Part shown: one piece after another, positions 42,133 to 52,103 of the stretch | How positions within the stretch are numbered: position 1 is the stretch's first letter | Layout of the letters: each line of letters opens with the position of its first letter | From: Paenibacillus terrae | GTDB lineage: Bacteria > Bacillota > Bacilli > Paenibacillales > Paenibacillaceae | Direction of reading: 5' to 3' | NCBI RefSeq assembly: GCF_000943545.1 | Contig: NZ_JTHP01000047.1 | Coordinates: 1-54,050, forward strand | Length of the DNA: 54,050 bases | Position numbers and translations under genes: made by a program | The notes under the pieces: generated by a model | What the model saw: the letters and a program-made list of their open reading frames with translations, nothing else | Databases searched by the model: none | Told to the model about the DNA's origin: nothing

Positions 42133-42530
42133 CTACTTTACACCATCCCTGCTCATGACATAAGCCTTTCTCATCAACTTATTTCTATGTAGGGACACCC
42201 GTCCTAGTAACGGCAAACGCCCAGTTTATATCGTAAAAGTAGAACAAAGACGTGGTAGGTGTATAAGTTCTTCATTCATCAGGTAGCCCACCTTTTGCTC
42301 AATCAATCCTGTAATAAACCTCCTTTAAGTAAAACTATTTAAGAGCTGCACATCTTACAGAGCATTTAAATGTAGTATACTGTAGTATTCTTCACTAATT
42401 TCCTAGATTCTACAGGTGGCTAACATGACTAATAAGGGATGATCCATTTCCTTGTCTGTATGAAGAGGATATGCTGGAGGTGCATTTGCTTAAGGAACGA
42501 AACGGTGGCGTCAGATGGAGAGATTGGTCA
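42133..42530. other. Intergenic region upstream of the FAD oxidase gene
   Basis: No gene is supported. GTAACGGCAAACG at about 42210, with TATGTAGGGACACCCGTCC before it, may be a decayed twelfth copy of the dispersed repeat. A 27-codon + strand scrap starts at 42471 (MLEVHLLKERNGGVRWRDWS) and runs into the sortase terminator. Confidence 0.4.
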
Positions 42531-42531
42531 C

Positions 42532-42571
42532 AAAAAATAGAAGAGAGGCACTAATGCCCTGCCTCTCTTCT
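42532..42571 (-). terminator. Terminator of the adhesin-sortase operon
   Basis: Leftward AGAAGAGAGGCA (42571-42560) pairs with TGCCTCTCTTCT (42550-42539), 12 bp perfect, followed by ATTTTTTG. It lies about 40 bp after the sortase stop. Confidence 0.92.
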
Positions 42572-42612
42572 ATAACGCATATGAAGCAGCTTGACACCGT
42601 GTTTCAATATCG

Positions 42613-43392
42613 TCATTTACGCTTTCGGGCGATCACCGCTAACCGGCCGTCCTCGGTTGAGTATTCACACGTAGACAGTACAATAAGCTTGTCGCCATAT
42701 CGGGCTGTCACGCCCGTATCGTAAAGAGCGAGTTTTTTGATGTTCTGAATATATGAGTCAAACTCGGCGGGCGTACTTACCTTCTCAATCTGGTAGTATT
42801 TAAAAACGTCGTCCGATTTGCGATAAACTTTTGACAGAATAACGGCAACAATTTCATACTCTTCCTTTTCGTAAAGCGTGCTGAACTGGAACGTAGCATG
42901 CTCTTTATAAAAGCTTTCGTTCTTGTACTTCATTAAATCTTTAAACATCCAGCCGCTTTTCATGTGGTGTCCGTGAATCAGCAAAATGTCCGAACCGTTG
43001 GTCCGGCTATGCGCGTCCAAAAAGGGGAGGCCCCCTTTGTTTTCCTTTTTATCGAAATCATGATTGAGATAGTACTCCGCATCCTGTGGATTCTGCATGA
43101 CTGGGTACTCAATTCGGGTGCCGTCAATCTTCAGCCAGCCGACGATGTCCGAGTTCCTCTCGTAAAGCTCTCGAAATTCGGGAAGCATAACCGGCTCATT
43201 CGCCTTATTGAACAAAAGGGAGGGGAATGCATCCCCTCCGCCTTTGTCCGACCCTTCCTCCCAAACTTTTGTCAGCTCTTCGATTTTCTGCTGCTCGGCA
43301 TAATCCCCCAGAAAGGTTCTCGCAATATTAACGAGGGAAAATACCAACAGAAGGGAGGAAACGGCGATAAGAAACTTTTTAGTTTTGCTCAT
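42613..43392 (-). CDS. srtB: Class B sortase
   Basis: The 259-residue protein has an N-terminal membrane anchor (KKFLIAVSSLLLVFSLVNIA), then DIVGWLKIDGTRIEYPVMQN, LLIHGHHMKSGWMFKDLMKY with the catalytic His (142), and LIVLSTCEYSTEDGRLAVIA with Cys242 and Arg250. The GHHM and LSTC motifs and the extra helices are those of class B sortases. It should cut the sorting signal of the adhesin encoded just upstream and link it to the cell wall. ATG at 43392 after GGAAGGCGG; the longer frame reads into the adhesin gene. 19 bp separate the two genes. Confidence 0.93.
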   Translation of the reverse strand: MSKTKKFLIAVSSLLLVFSLVNIARTFLGDYAEQQKIEELTKVWEEGSDKGGGDAFPSLLFNKANEPVMLPEFRELYERNSDIVGWLKIDGTRIEYPVMQNPQDAEYYLNHDFDKKENKGGLPFLDAHSRTNGSDILLIHGHHMKSGWMFKDLMKYKNESFYKEHATFQFSTLYEKEEYEIVAVILSKVYRKSDDVFKYYQIEKVSTPAEFDSYIQNIKKLALYDTGVTARYGDKLIVLSTCEYSTEDGRLAVIARKRK

Positions 43393-43411
43393 TTTCTTAC
43401 CGCCTTCCCGG

Positions 43412-46400
43412 TCACTGGATGTGCTTTTTCTTCTTGTTACCGAGTAGACAGAACCCAATCGTCATCAAGGACATCAGCGCCAAAACCATATAGAAGATTG
43501 GCGATACGCTGTTGTCTCCGGTTTTCGGAGCATCGTCCAGCTCGTTGCCGACGTTGTCGGTTTCGTTGTTACCGTTATCGGTTCCGCTGTTACCGTTGTC
43601 GGTTCCGCTGTTACCGTTGTCGGTTCCGCTGTTACCGTTGTCGGTTCCGTTGTTACCGTTGTCGGTTCCGTTGTTACCGTTGTCGGTTCCGTTGTTACCG
43701 TTGTCGGTTCCGTTGTTACCGTTGTCGATTCCGTTGTTACCGTTGTCGGTTTCGTTGTTGCCGTTGTCGGTTCCACTGTTACCGTTGCCGGTTCCGTTGT
43801 TGCCGTTGCCGGTTCCACTGTTGCCGTTGCCGGTTCCGCTGTTACCATTGCCGGTTTCGTTGTTGCCGTTGTCGGTTTCGTTGTTACCGTTGTCGGTTCC
43901 GTTGTTGCCATTGCCGGTTCCGTTGTTGCCATTGCCGGTTCCGCTGTTACCGTTGCCGCCGGAGCCGCCACCGGAACTGATCGGCTTCATTGGCACGTCG
44001 TATTTTATAATGTCAAAATCGACAGAAATCGTATCACTCCGGTGCGTCTCGTATCCGTCCTTCGTTACGATCAGATAGTAATCCGCTTCAGGAAACACCA
44101 TGTACGCATAGGAGCCATTTGCATCGCTATCCTGCTCCGGGCTCTCGTTGTTGTGCGGTGGAAAATTCGGAACCGGAGGAAGCGTTACTTTCGTACCCGG
44201 AATGCGGCCGTTATCTCTATTCCGCTTCGTATCCGCATAAAACAGTGTAACTTTGGCTCCGTCAATTTTCTTGCCAGTGATGGCATCTCCTGTCGTTTCA
44301 TCATAAACCGTACCATAAGGGTCGACCAATTCCTCGGAAATATTCAGCTCTCCGTTAGCTTTCACGTCCAGTTGCGTCACTTTGAGGAGCAGTTCCTCGC
44401 CGGTCTCAGCTTTATAGCGAACTTCCATTGTGTACTTCTGCTCGCTTAGCCCTTCCACAGAGAAAGTTCCGTTCGAAGCCATCGGAAACGCCTTAGGACG
44501 ACCGTTCTCCTTAATATAATTGCCGTCCTTGTCCTTCAAATAGATATGCATCTGGTTGGTAAACGAATCGTTGAATAGCTCTTTTGCTCCATTCAGCTGC
44601 TTGAACAGAACGATCCCTACCGCCGTAATGTCCGCCGGAACGGTCTCGTCCGTCACGCTGCCGTCCACATTTGCTTTTTGCGTGAACTCGACAGTCACAC
44701 CCTTCCCACCTACCTGATACCACTTCGTATATGTGATCGTATAGTCGGTATCCGCTGCGGCTGGGACCGAATATTCACCCTTCTCATTTGTCTTCGTCTG
44801 AAGCTCCTTGCCTGTGTTCAGATCGGTCACCGTGATGGGGGCATTCGGAATGACTTCTCCTGTGTTGTTATCACGCAGCACGCCTTCCAGATACGGGCGG
44901 GTATTGACAAAGTGTGCTTCGGCCGCTTTTTTCTGTGGAATGGTGCCTGTGCGAACGAGACTTTCAGGATCTGTCACATAGCCGTCTTTCGTATAATCAT
45001 CCTGGGTCACCTTATACTGGAGATATGTCGGAAGTCCTTGCACAATGAGCGTCTGGCCATCTGTAAGCTCGAAGGTCTCTCCGCTCTTGATCGTGCCCTT
45101 ACTGCCATCCGACTTCACATAAGAGTAGGATTCGTTCGCTCTCTCGCCTGTGAAGGTGACTGTGTACTTGAACGGCTTCTTTTTGTCGTCGTCTTTGCCT
45201 TTAATCGTGTTGCTGATTAGCAAGTCGCCCTCCAAGACTCGCACGTTCGTAAACGGGGCATCTTCATCTTTGCCCTCCATGACTCCGGTATAATACCGTT
45301 CCTCAGGAATGGTCACGTATTCGTCGGCTGTGTATTCCTTCTGGGTAATTGTGTATTTCAGACCCTTAGGCAGACCCGAAATATCCAGTGTCTCTCCATC
45401 CTTGAGCTTGAAGGTATCGCGGGACTTGATCGTACCTGTGCCCCCGCCCGACTTCAAGTAAGAGTAGCTTCCATCCTTGCCTGCATCCTCAAAGACGACG
45501 GTGTACTCGAACACCTTCGTCTTGTCGCCGCCGTTGCCCATGACCGTATTGCTGACGGTCAGTTTGTTGACGGTCCGTTCATTGATGAAATCCGCCTTGT
45601 GGTCGCCTTTATTCACGATTGTGCCGGACAGCTCTCTCGTCTCCGGCGTGGTGATATAACCGTCAACGGTCGTATAATCGGCCTCGGTTACGGTATAGAC
45701 CAGATCCGCAGGCAATATCGGGAGCGTCACAGATTCCCCGTGCTTGAGGGTAATCTTATCTCCGCTCTTGATCGTGCCAAACGTATTATCCGGCTTCTTA
45801 TAGGTGTACTCTCCATCCTTGCCTTCGCCGGTAAAGGTCACGGTGTATTCAAATTCCTTGGAAGAATCGCTGCCGTTTCCTCCAACCTTATTGCCGATAG
45901 TCAGCTTTCCTTGCGCCGGCGTAGGTACGACCAGCGGATTATCAGAGGTTACTTTTACGCCATCTACCCAGATGGGCTTCCCGGGCGTATTCCCTACGTA
46001 CACCTGATAAATTCTTGTAGTCGGCAACCATGTCGTTGTGTCAATATAAGTTTCCTTCAGCTCATAATACCCTGGATCTGGGAATAGCAGATTAAGTTTC
46101 CCTCCGCTATCGGTTGTTCCTTTGGCGATTTGAGTTCCATCATCCTTCTTATAGAGCGTAAACTCTACGCCTTTTAGCGGATTGCCATTAGGATCCACCT
46201 TTTTCAGGGGCAGCAGGGCATTGGAGCTTGAACTGCCGGCTACATCCGAACTGTCCAGCGTGCTTTCGCTTCTGGCACTGACAGATTTCAGATTGTCATC
46301 ACCCTCCAGCTTTACCTCGTTGCCCATTTTGTCTCCGGCTTTCGCTTTAGATGAATCAACCTCTGTTTGGTACACAAACTGGTAAAACTTATTAGGGTCG

Positions 46401-49400
46401 TTCATTTTGAATTTTAAAACTGTGGTGCCTCCCGCGCCTGGTGCAGCTTCTACCTGAACTTCAGCATTCGGGTCGCTTAGATCCAGTGCTGCGCCCTCTC
46501 GTTCCAGAGCACCGCTGGCAGTCAGTTTAGCACGATAGACTGCCATACTAGGCGCTGTCAGCACAAGCTTTCCGTTTTCTTCATAGCGCAGATTCATGCC
46601 TGCACCTAGGGTATCCTGCAGATAAACGCCCTGCTTCATGTTAAATGGCGGGGTATAGTTCACTGTCCATTCCAGCACCCCTGGAACTGGCTTAGTTACC
46701 GACTTGCCCAAGGTCTGAATAGGTACGATAATCTTACGTTGTTCAGTGAGAACCTTTTCCTCTCCGCCCCATGTCATATGAAGGTCAGCTTTATTATACA
46801 ACACCTGCTTGGTTGTGCCGTTTGTAGTGTATTCCTCTAAATATTTGCCTAATGCCACATTGGATGGTCTTGCCTTTACCAAAATGACATAAGGACTTTC
46901 CAATTTAGAGAAGGTGAAAGTTCCTACGTTTCCATTATGGGAGAAGTTTACCACATGAGCATTAGTGCCTGGTTCAATAATTGTTTTGGCGTCGTTTCTG
47001 ACACCATACTCGGTACCTCCATTATTGTCCGAGTAGCCTTTCCAAAGCTCAACATCTTTGCTCTCAGAAAACGGAACGAATTCCCAGCCTTCAGGCAGTG
47101 TATCCACTAGCTTGATGTTGCTGATTACTCGGCTACCACCGTCCTTAGCCATTTCTTCTGTGTTGTATCCTGGCATATTCACCCCTAAGCGGAATGTAAC
47201 AGTCTTGGTTGTCCTGTCATAGCCAGAAATCGTCCACGCTTCATTGCTGTCGTTTCTAATGTAGCTACTTACGTTATTTGGATTAACATTTTCAAGTGTA
47301 CCATCTGCTTTCAATGGCTTCGACGCAAAGAGCATATCCTTGTTCAGCATACGAAGATGAAGATTAACAGCGTTTTGCGCAGCAGTTTTTACGGTTTCGC
47401 CGTCAAAGAGCAAAGCCCGATTCCAACTTGTTTTCCCTGCATTAATATCCTGTCTGAAGAGGATATCCGGCTTGGTCTCAAGTGAACGGAAGCTGAAGGA
47501 TGCAGCTTTGTCGGTGTATCCGGTTACCTTGATCAAATCGGCCACGACTTCACCGTTCACTGTCAAAGGGATAACCTTCAAGGTTAAGCCGTTTGTGCTC
47601 TTGAGGGTACCTTCGTGATATTGCTTCCAAAGCTGAGTAGTATTAACATTTGCCTTGATTTTCGCAATCGTTTCCGCGCTCACCTCGCCGGTTGCATCCA
47701 CTGCGTTGTCCAAGACGTTCAAATCTCCGCCATGCACCAGCACATCGTATACCGCCGCATTTGGCAGGGCATACTGTGGCGTTAGATTAACGCTCCACGT
47801 GATGCCGCCCAGGTTATAATCCTCCATTGAAACAGATCCATTTTTTGTAAAATCATGCGCACCAATAGTAACGATTGCCTCGTCAGTTACTGCGGCAGGT
47901 CTTATACCAGTTATCACATCATTGTTCTGAATACCGCCTGGTGTGTCCAAATTCCAGTTAGCGCGTGGATCGATTCTGAAATTTGAACCGTTTTTCACCT
48001 TAGTCTTAATCACTAGTTCCACTTTACCGTTAATGTCCCCAAAGGAATAAACACTGTTCGCATCCGGTGCAATTGATTGTACCTCAGATGCAGTGCCATC
48101 CACCCATGTCTGCCATGTGGCTGAAGTAAAATCCAGCCCTTCAGGTAGTACATTTGTGATGGTAAAGTTCTTTAAACCTTTTTTGTTATACTGGTTAACA
48201 GTGACTTTCCATGTGATTGTTTCATTAGGATTGTCATACGAGGCGCTGGCTTGAATCCAGTCGGGTGCGAAAGAAATTTCCTGACCTGCCTGCACCAACA
48301 TATTATTGTCCTGTCTCAGTTCCACTTTGCCATTCATATCCCGATAGCTGCGACCAAGATTGCCTGGCGGATTCCGGTGCTCGTAATAATAGGCTTCCTT
48401 TGGAATCCATGTTTTATATTCAACCTTTGGATCTACACCTGTCCCCTGTGGGAAAGTGTAAGTCAGCGATCCGTCTGCCCCAATGTCTGGAGTTACATTT
48501 TGGTCATTTACTTTGAATGAATCCTCCATATAGATACCGCGGACATTTCCAAAGCCGGTATTATAAGTTGAAGGATTCGTATAAAATGTCTTCCCGTCTA
48601 GCGGTAATTTGATTGTTTTATCAAACTGATCGAATGCAGATACGCTTGACTGCCAAGTAATCGCTCCCTCAACAAATTGTGCCGGTTGAATTCCGCGATA
48701 ACTATACTGATCCCACCTGATCATTCCAGGCGAGCTTAAAGTAATGCTATACGCTGCTGTAACATTTGGGTTCTCTAGCTGATAAGCACCGCCAAAGATG
48801 TTGATAGGCTTTGTATCGCCATACTCCATTCCCGTTACATCTGCATCGGCAGTAGTTACAAAGCTGAAGACAATACCTCGTCCAACACCATTGAAAAAGT
48901 TATCATCACCGTTAAATACAATCCTGATGCTATTTGGAGTGAAATAGGCGGTACCAAGCTGTTTCATACCTGATTCAGTCTGTGCATTCAGGGTTTTATT
49001 AGTTGTCGGCAACACCACTTCCTTGAAGTAGTCTTCTCTTTTCAGCTCGATCCAGTCACCCTTCTGAATGTATAGGTCGAGATTCGCATTTGTCGGATTA
49101 GAGTCATCACCATTCACTGGCACCTTCAGACCTTCCGATTTGAGAGTAAATGGCTGTCTACCCTGAATAATACCGTTTGAATCAATAACAGCATTTCCCT
49201 GCGTCACTTCCAGCGGAAAGGTTGAATTAGCTTCCATGAACACCGCCGTTTTGTCCGTCGGGACTGCCGCCATCGCTACGAGATTGGCCGGCATAGCGAA
49301 CACCGCCTCTGGTACTGGCAACGGTTCGGTCGGCGGAGCGTACACTGCCTCAGATACCGACGACGGTTCGTCCGCCGTCCCGAAACCGTCTGACGTTCTC

Positions 49401-49501
49401 TCCGCAAACGCGACAGCAGAGAACGTCACCGTCTGCAAGAAAAGCAAAACTGCTAGGCAGAGAGATAGCACAGCTTTGCTCAAACTGCGTTTTCTTTTCA
49501 A
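43412..49501 (-). CDS. Giant LPXTG-like surface adhesin with pilin-type isopeptide domains
   Basis: The 2029-residue protein starts at TTG (49501) after AAAGGGG. It has a signal peptide (1-33, ending SAVAFA). Residues about 70-1060 hold repeated adhesin/DUF11-like beta domains (ITWKVTVNQYNKKGLKNFTI, LEWTVNYTPPFNMKQGVYLQ). A SpaA-like domain is at about 1095-1185 (LKKVDPNGNPLKGVEFTLYK). Three FctA-like pilin domains of about 115 residues follow (starting about 1195, 1310 and 1425; each with SGxxxxLKxGExxxIxxLPxxLxYxVTxxxY). A carboxypeptidase-regulatory-like domain is at about 1534. A 20-unit Asn/Gly/Thr heptad stalk is at 1850-1989, then the sorting signal APKTGD, a membrane helix and KKKK. 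It is probably an attachment protein anchored by the adjacent class B sortase. Confidence 0.93.
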   Translation of the reverse strand: MKRKRSLSKAVLSLCLAVLLFLQTVTFSAVAFAERTSDGFGTADEPSSVSEAVYAPPTEPLPVPEAVFAMPANLVAMAAVPTDKTAVFMEANSTFPLEVTQGNAVIDSNGIIQGRQPFTLKSEGLKVPVNGDDSNPTNANLDLYIQKGDWIELKREDYFKEVVLPTTNKTLNAQTESGMKQLGTAYFTPNSIRIVFNGDDNFFNGVGRGIVFSFVTTADADVTGMEYGDTKPINIFGGAYQLENPNVTAAYSITLSSPGMIRWDQYSYRGIQPAQFVEGAITWQSSVSAFDQFDKTIKLPLDGKTFYTNPSTYNTGFGNVRGIYMEDSFKVNDQNVTPDIGADGSLTYTFPQGTGVDPKVEYKTWIPKEAYYYEHRNPPGNLGRSYRDMNGKVELRQDNNMLVQAGQEISFAPDWIQASASYDNPNETITWKVTVNQYNKKGLKNFTITNVLPEGLDFTSATWQTWVDGTASEVQSIAPDANSVYSFGDINGKVELVIKTKVKNGSNFRIDPRANWNLDTPGGIQNNDVITGIRPAAVTDEAIVTIGAHDFTKNGSVSMEDYNLGGITWSVNLTPQYALPNAAVYDVLVHGGDLNVLDNAVDATGEVSAETIAKIKANVNTTQLWKQYHEGTLKSTNGLTLKVIPLTVNGEVVADLIKVTGYTDKAASFSFRSLETKPDILFRQDINAGKTSWNRALLFDGETVKTAAQNAVNLHLRMLNKDMLFASKPLKADGTLENVNPNNVSSYIRNDSNEAWTISGYDRTTKTVTFRLGVNMPGYNTEEMAKDGGSRVISNIKLVDTLPEGWEFVPFSESKDVELWKGYSDNNGGTEYGVRNDAKTIIEPGTNAHVVNFSHNGNVGTFTFSKLESPYVILVKARPSNVALGKYLEEYTTNGTTKQVLYNKADLHMTWGGEEKVLTEQRKIIVPIQTLGKSVTKPVPGVLEWTVNYTPPFNMKQGVYLQDTLGAGMNLRYEENGKLVLTAPSMAVYRAKLTASGALEREGAALDLSDPNAEVQVEAAPGAGGTTVLKFKMNDPNKFYQFVYQTEVDSSKAKAGDKMGNEVKLEGDDNLKSVSARSESTLDSSDVAGSSSSNALLPLKKVDPNGNPLKGVEFTLYKKDDGTQIAKGTTDSGGKLNLLFPDPGYYELKETYIDTTTWLPTTRIYQVYVGNTPGKPIWVDGVKVTSDNPLVVPTPAQGKLTIGNKVGGNGSDSSKEFEYTVTFTGEGKDGEYTYKKPDNTFGTIKSGDKITLKHGESVTLPILPADLVYTVTEADYTTVDGYITTPETRELSGTIVNKGDHKADFINERTVNKLTVSNTVMGNGGDKTKVFEYTVVFEDAGKDGSYSYLKSGGGTGTIKSRDTFKLKDGETLDISGLPKGLKYTITQKEYTADEYVTIPEERYYTGVMEGKDEDAPFTNVRVLEGDLLISNTIKGKDDDKKKPFKYTVTFTGERANESYSYVKSDGSKGTIKSGETFELTDGQTLIVQGLPTYLQYKVTQDDYTKDGYVTDPESLVRTGTIPQKKAAEAHFVNTRPYLEGVLRDNNTGEVIPNAPITVTDLNTGKELQTKTNEKGEYSVPAAADTDYTITYTKWYQVGGKGVTVEFTQKANVDGSVTDETVPADITAVGIVLFKQLNGAKELFNDSFTNQMHIYLKDKDGNYIKENGRPKAFPMASNGTFSVEGLSEQKYTMEVRYKAETGEELLLKVTQLDVKANGELNISEELVDPYGTVYDETTGDAITGKKIDGAKVTLFYADTKRNRDNGRIPGTKVTLPPVPNFPPHNNESPEQDSDANGSYAYMVFPEADYYLIVTKDGYETHRSDTISVDFDIIKYDVPMKPISSGGGSGGNGNSGTGNGNNGTGNGNNGTDNGNNETDNGNNETGNGNSGTGNGNSGTGNGNNGTGNGNSGTDNGNNETDNGNNGIDNGNNGTDNGNNGTDNGNNGTDNGNNGTDNGNSGTDNGNSGTDNGNSGTDNGNNETDNVGNELDDAPKTGDNSVSPIFYMVLALMSLMTIGFCLLGNKKKKHIQ
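43535..43954. repeat. Tandem 21-bp repeats encoding the adhesin stalk
   Basis: Twenty units of 21 bp (the last degenerate) encode the heptad NGNxxTx (x = N/S, G/E, D/G). The units differ by single changes such as NGNNGTD, NGNSGTD, NGNNETD. Because the unit is a multiple of three without stops, several other frames are open across it. The copy number is likely to vary by slippage without shifting the frame. Confidence 0.95.
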
Positions 49502-50464
49502 ACAAATTACCCCTTTATTGCCAGATTTTTTTCTATATCGAGCTCATTTCCTCGATTTAACCGCTCAAGCGAATAAACATATGCTATTGGCTTGATCCCA
49601 GCAGCCTTTATATCATCGAAACTCTTGCGGAGTTCCAGATGAACGTGTAAGTGCCGTGGGGTGCTGGCTGTTGATCATGCTTAGTAGCTATCTTCCCCTC
49701 TCCTTCGATGGTCTTTGCCACTTACATAATGCAAATGGCAGAATACGCACAGTTTACACAATGTATTTCAACATTATATACGAGGGACCTATACAAAATC
49801 TAAACAACCACTCGACAATATGAAGCGTGAAACTCAATTTCCACCATCACATGCGGTCCAACCATCTGTTCAGTTGATTATTCTTGGAACTAGGTATGCT
49901 TAAACCGTCTGCCGAGATGTAACTTGCTAAGTTCCCTCTTTTTCACCTCCTCTTAGAAACGGATTGGCTTGCTGGTAGATGTAGTAGTTCCTTCTTCCTA
50001 GTATCTTCGTTTCGCTGTAGACTATCATCACAAGAAAACTCTCAGATGTAGGACACCGATTATAGGACATCTACATATAGCTAGCCTATCTTAGTTCTTT
50101 TTTCATATTTTAAATTTGAGACAATTTACCTACTCAGTGTAAGCCAATAAACATTTTTCGACAAGACTTGGAAAACATACTTCTAGTATCTTGTCTGACA
50201 ATGTTGAAGAATATCTGCTTTTTCAAAACACAATTTTATTGTGATCCTTAGGAAATCAGCTCATGATAACTACATTTTCACCAAACTTTTTTCATAGTTT
50301 AAATCGTAGCCTCTACAAAATCTCTATAAAATACAGACCGTACCCTCTCCCTGCAAATCTCAATAAAAAACAACCTCTGACAGACTTCAAAGCATCAGTG
50401 GTTGTTGGGGTAATTATTAGAATAGTTGTTGAGATTAAGAATGCCTTCCTGCAAGGTCGATTAG
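49502..50464. other. Long intergenic region upstream of the adhesin
   Basis: No complete gene. Directly upstream of the adhesin the - strand has about 50 open codons without a start (STPRHLHVHLELRKSFDDIK, AAGIKPIAYVYSLERLNRGN, ending at the TAA in the adhesin's ribosome binding site), probably a gene remnant. A TATAAT reading leftwards near 49780 is the best candidate for the adhesin promoter, but its -35 is poor. The stretch 49800-50460 is AT-rich with nothing recognisable. Confidence 0.45.
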
Positions 50465-51547
50465 CTGACTTTGGATTGTCAACAGTAAATCAGACAACTT
50501 TTTTAAGGGCTGCATGACGATACTGAACAGGCGTCATATATCCTAGTGTTCCATGGATACGAAGCTTGTTAAACCAGTTGACGTAATCGTATAATTCCAG
50601 TTCCAGATGACGAAGGCTCTGGAAGTTCATCTGGTTCACGAACTCTGTTTTCATGATTTTGTAGGTAGCTTCGGCCACGGCGTTATCGTATGGACAGCCT
50701 TTCATACTCAGAGATCGGCCGATTTCAAACGTCTCCAGCAGTTCGTCCATCTTTTGATTTTTAAACTCGCTGCCACGGTCCGTATGAAACCACTAAATCT
50801 GACACAAATCGCCCTTGACGCTCGCAAAAGCGCGGGAAATCAGAGCAGCATCCTTGTTTGGACCTGCGCTATGGCCAATGATCTCTCGATTGAACAAATC
50901 GACCAGCACACAAATGTAATGCCATCGGTTCTGGACCTTCACATAAGTCAGATCGCTAACAACGAAGCGTTTGGCTTCCGTTTGCTCAAACTCACGCCGT
51001 TGTGGCTGTATTACAAGCGGTTTTATGGGGCTTATATTGTGCCACGGTGTAGCTGGAAACCAGTCCTTGCTCTTTCATAATCCGACCAATTCGGCGTCTG
51101 GAGACAATGAACCCACGCTCACGGAGCTTCACCTTGATTTTGCGTGTGCCGTAGGCTTTTCGGTTCTTGTGAAAGATATCTACAACGGCTTCGGTGACAT
51201 CGTCTCCAGTTGCTCGTTCTTGGGCGTCGTAATAAAATGTACTTCTTGCGATTTGCAGGACGTCACACATTGCTGATACCGAGTATTTATCACGGTTATT
51301 CTGGATGATAGCTACTTTCGTCCCATGGCTTTAAAATATCGTTTTCCATCCTCAGACGCTGGAGTTCTTTTCGCAAAGCGATTAATTCGTTTTCCTCGGG
51401 CGAACGATTGTCCTTCTCTTTGAAGGAACCCGATGTCTGAGCTTGTTTGATCCAGCGGTCTAAAGCTGAGGCTGTGAGGCCATATTCCTCCACAAGGGCT
51501 GCTCTGGATTTCCCGTTTTCATAGAGTTGCACCATTTGCTTTTTAAA
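50465..51547 (-). mobile_element. Degenerate IS3-family element (IS150 group)
   Basis: OrfA (51535-51296) reads MVQLYENGKSRAALVEEYGL, a helix-turn-helix, and a leucine zipper, but lacks its first codons. OrfB is broken. Its front part (51270-50992) has CDVLQIARSTFYYDAQERAT and YGTRKIKVKLRERGFIVSRR. A frameshift follows, then EAKRFVVSDLTYVKVQNRWH, ICVLVDLFNREIIGHSAGPN, a stop, and WFHTDRGSEFKNQKMDELLE. The last part is CPYDNAVAEATYKIMKTEFV to 50490. The DDE residues are present but in different frames. TTGACAATCCA read leftwards near 50475 resembles an IS3 end; the other end is missing, cut at the mCpol-like gene. Confidence 0.88.
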
Positions 51548-51893
51548 TTACGATATTGGTTTGAAAATCGAAAAAAGTTTTATGAATAATGATGAGAGTA
51601 GCTTACAACAAGTCAATAAACATGTCTTAGATTCAGTACAATCCATAACCAATCAGCTTGTTGCTGAAGGCTACGAAATTATTTTTAGCGGTGCTGATGG
51701 GATAATATGCAAGAAAAAAAACTTCGAAGTTCAACCACTCTTCCACCTTGTCAAAAACTGTAGTAAAGAGATATCTTTCTCAATGGGAGTCAGTCCTAGT
51801 CTCTGCGATGCCTTTCTTGCTTTGAGATATGCAAAATCTAATGGTAAAGATACTGCAGCGATTCATAACTTGGGATTTAGCTTAATTAGATAA
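51540..51893 (+). pseudogene. 5'-truncated mCpol-like gene (minimal CRISPR polymerase / GGDEF-like nucleotidyltransferase)
   Basis: The frame enters from the IS3 junction as YDIGLKIEKSFMNNDESSLQ, with a possible TTG start at 51561 and no ribosome binding site. Then come QVNKHVLDSVQSITNQLVAE, GYEIIFSGADGIICKKKNFE, SFSMGVSPSLCDAFLALRYA and KSNGKDTAAIHNLGFSLIR. Size, FSGADG active-site loop, and the ALRYAKSNGK ending agree with the mCpol family, a stand-alone polymerase/cyclase domain related to Cas10 and GGDEF enzymes. These make cyclic nucleotides in anti-phage systems of the CBASS-related Panoptes type. The first residues (the IDGDD metal motif, of which DIG seems the remainder) are lost. A strong terminator follows. 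Family assignment is from memory of the motifs. Confidence 0.7.
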
Positions 51894-51934
51894 AAAATGA
51901 CCGGCGCAAGCAGTAGCTTGACCGGTCATTTTTT
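51892..51934. terminator. Bidirectional terminator after the mCpol-like gene
   Basis: AAAAAATGACCGG (51892-51904) and CCGGTCATTTTTT (51922-51934) with an inner CAAGC/GCTTG stem. T-runs on both strands suit the mCpol-like gene and leftward transcription of the DUF6037-like gene. Confidence 0.92.
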
Positions 51935-52103
51935 AACATCATCTTATTATGCATTGATAAGTCGACTACTATTTCAACTTTCCTATAACCCTCGTAAACT
52001 TTTCAAGCTCAAGGTGTCATTATTCCTTTAGGCAGCGACACAACCACATCACAGTCATTACGAATCATTAAAATGACCGGCTAATATGAAACGAGCCGTT
52101 AAC

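Noticed and set aside
43535..43954. CRISPR-like regular repeats
   Set aside because: The units are contiguous 21-mers without spacers and lie inside a coding region.
42964..44078. Long open frames on both strands across the adhesin 3' end (Cys/Arg-rich, Pro/Leu-rich and Thr-rich translations)
   Set aside because: They are by-products of a 21-bp tandem array that lacks stop codons in several frames. The adhesin frame alone has a signal peptide, domains and a sorting signal.
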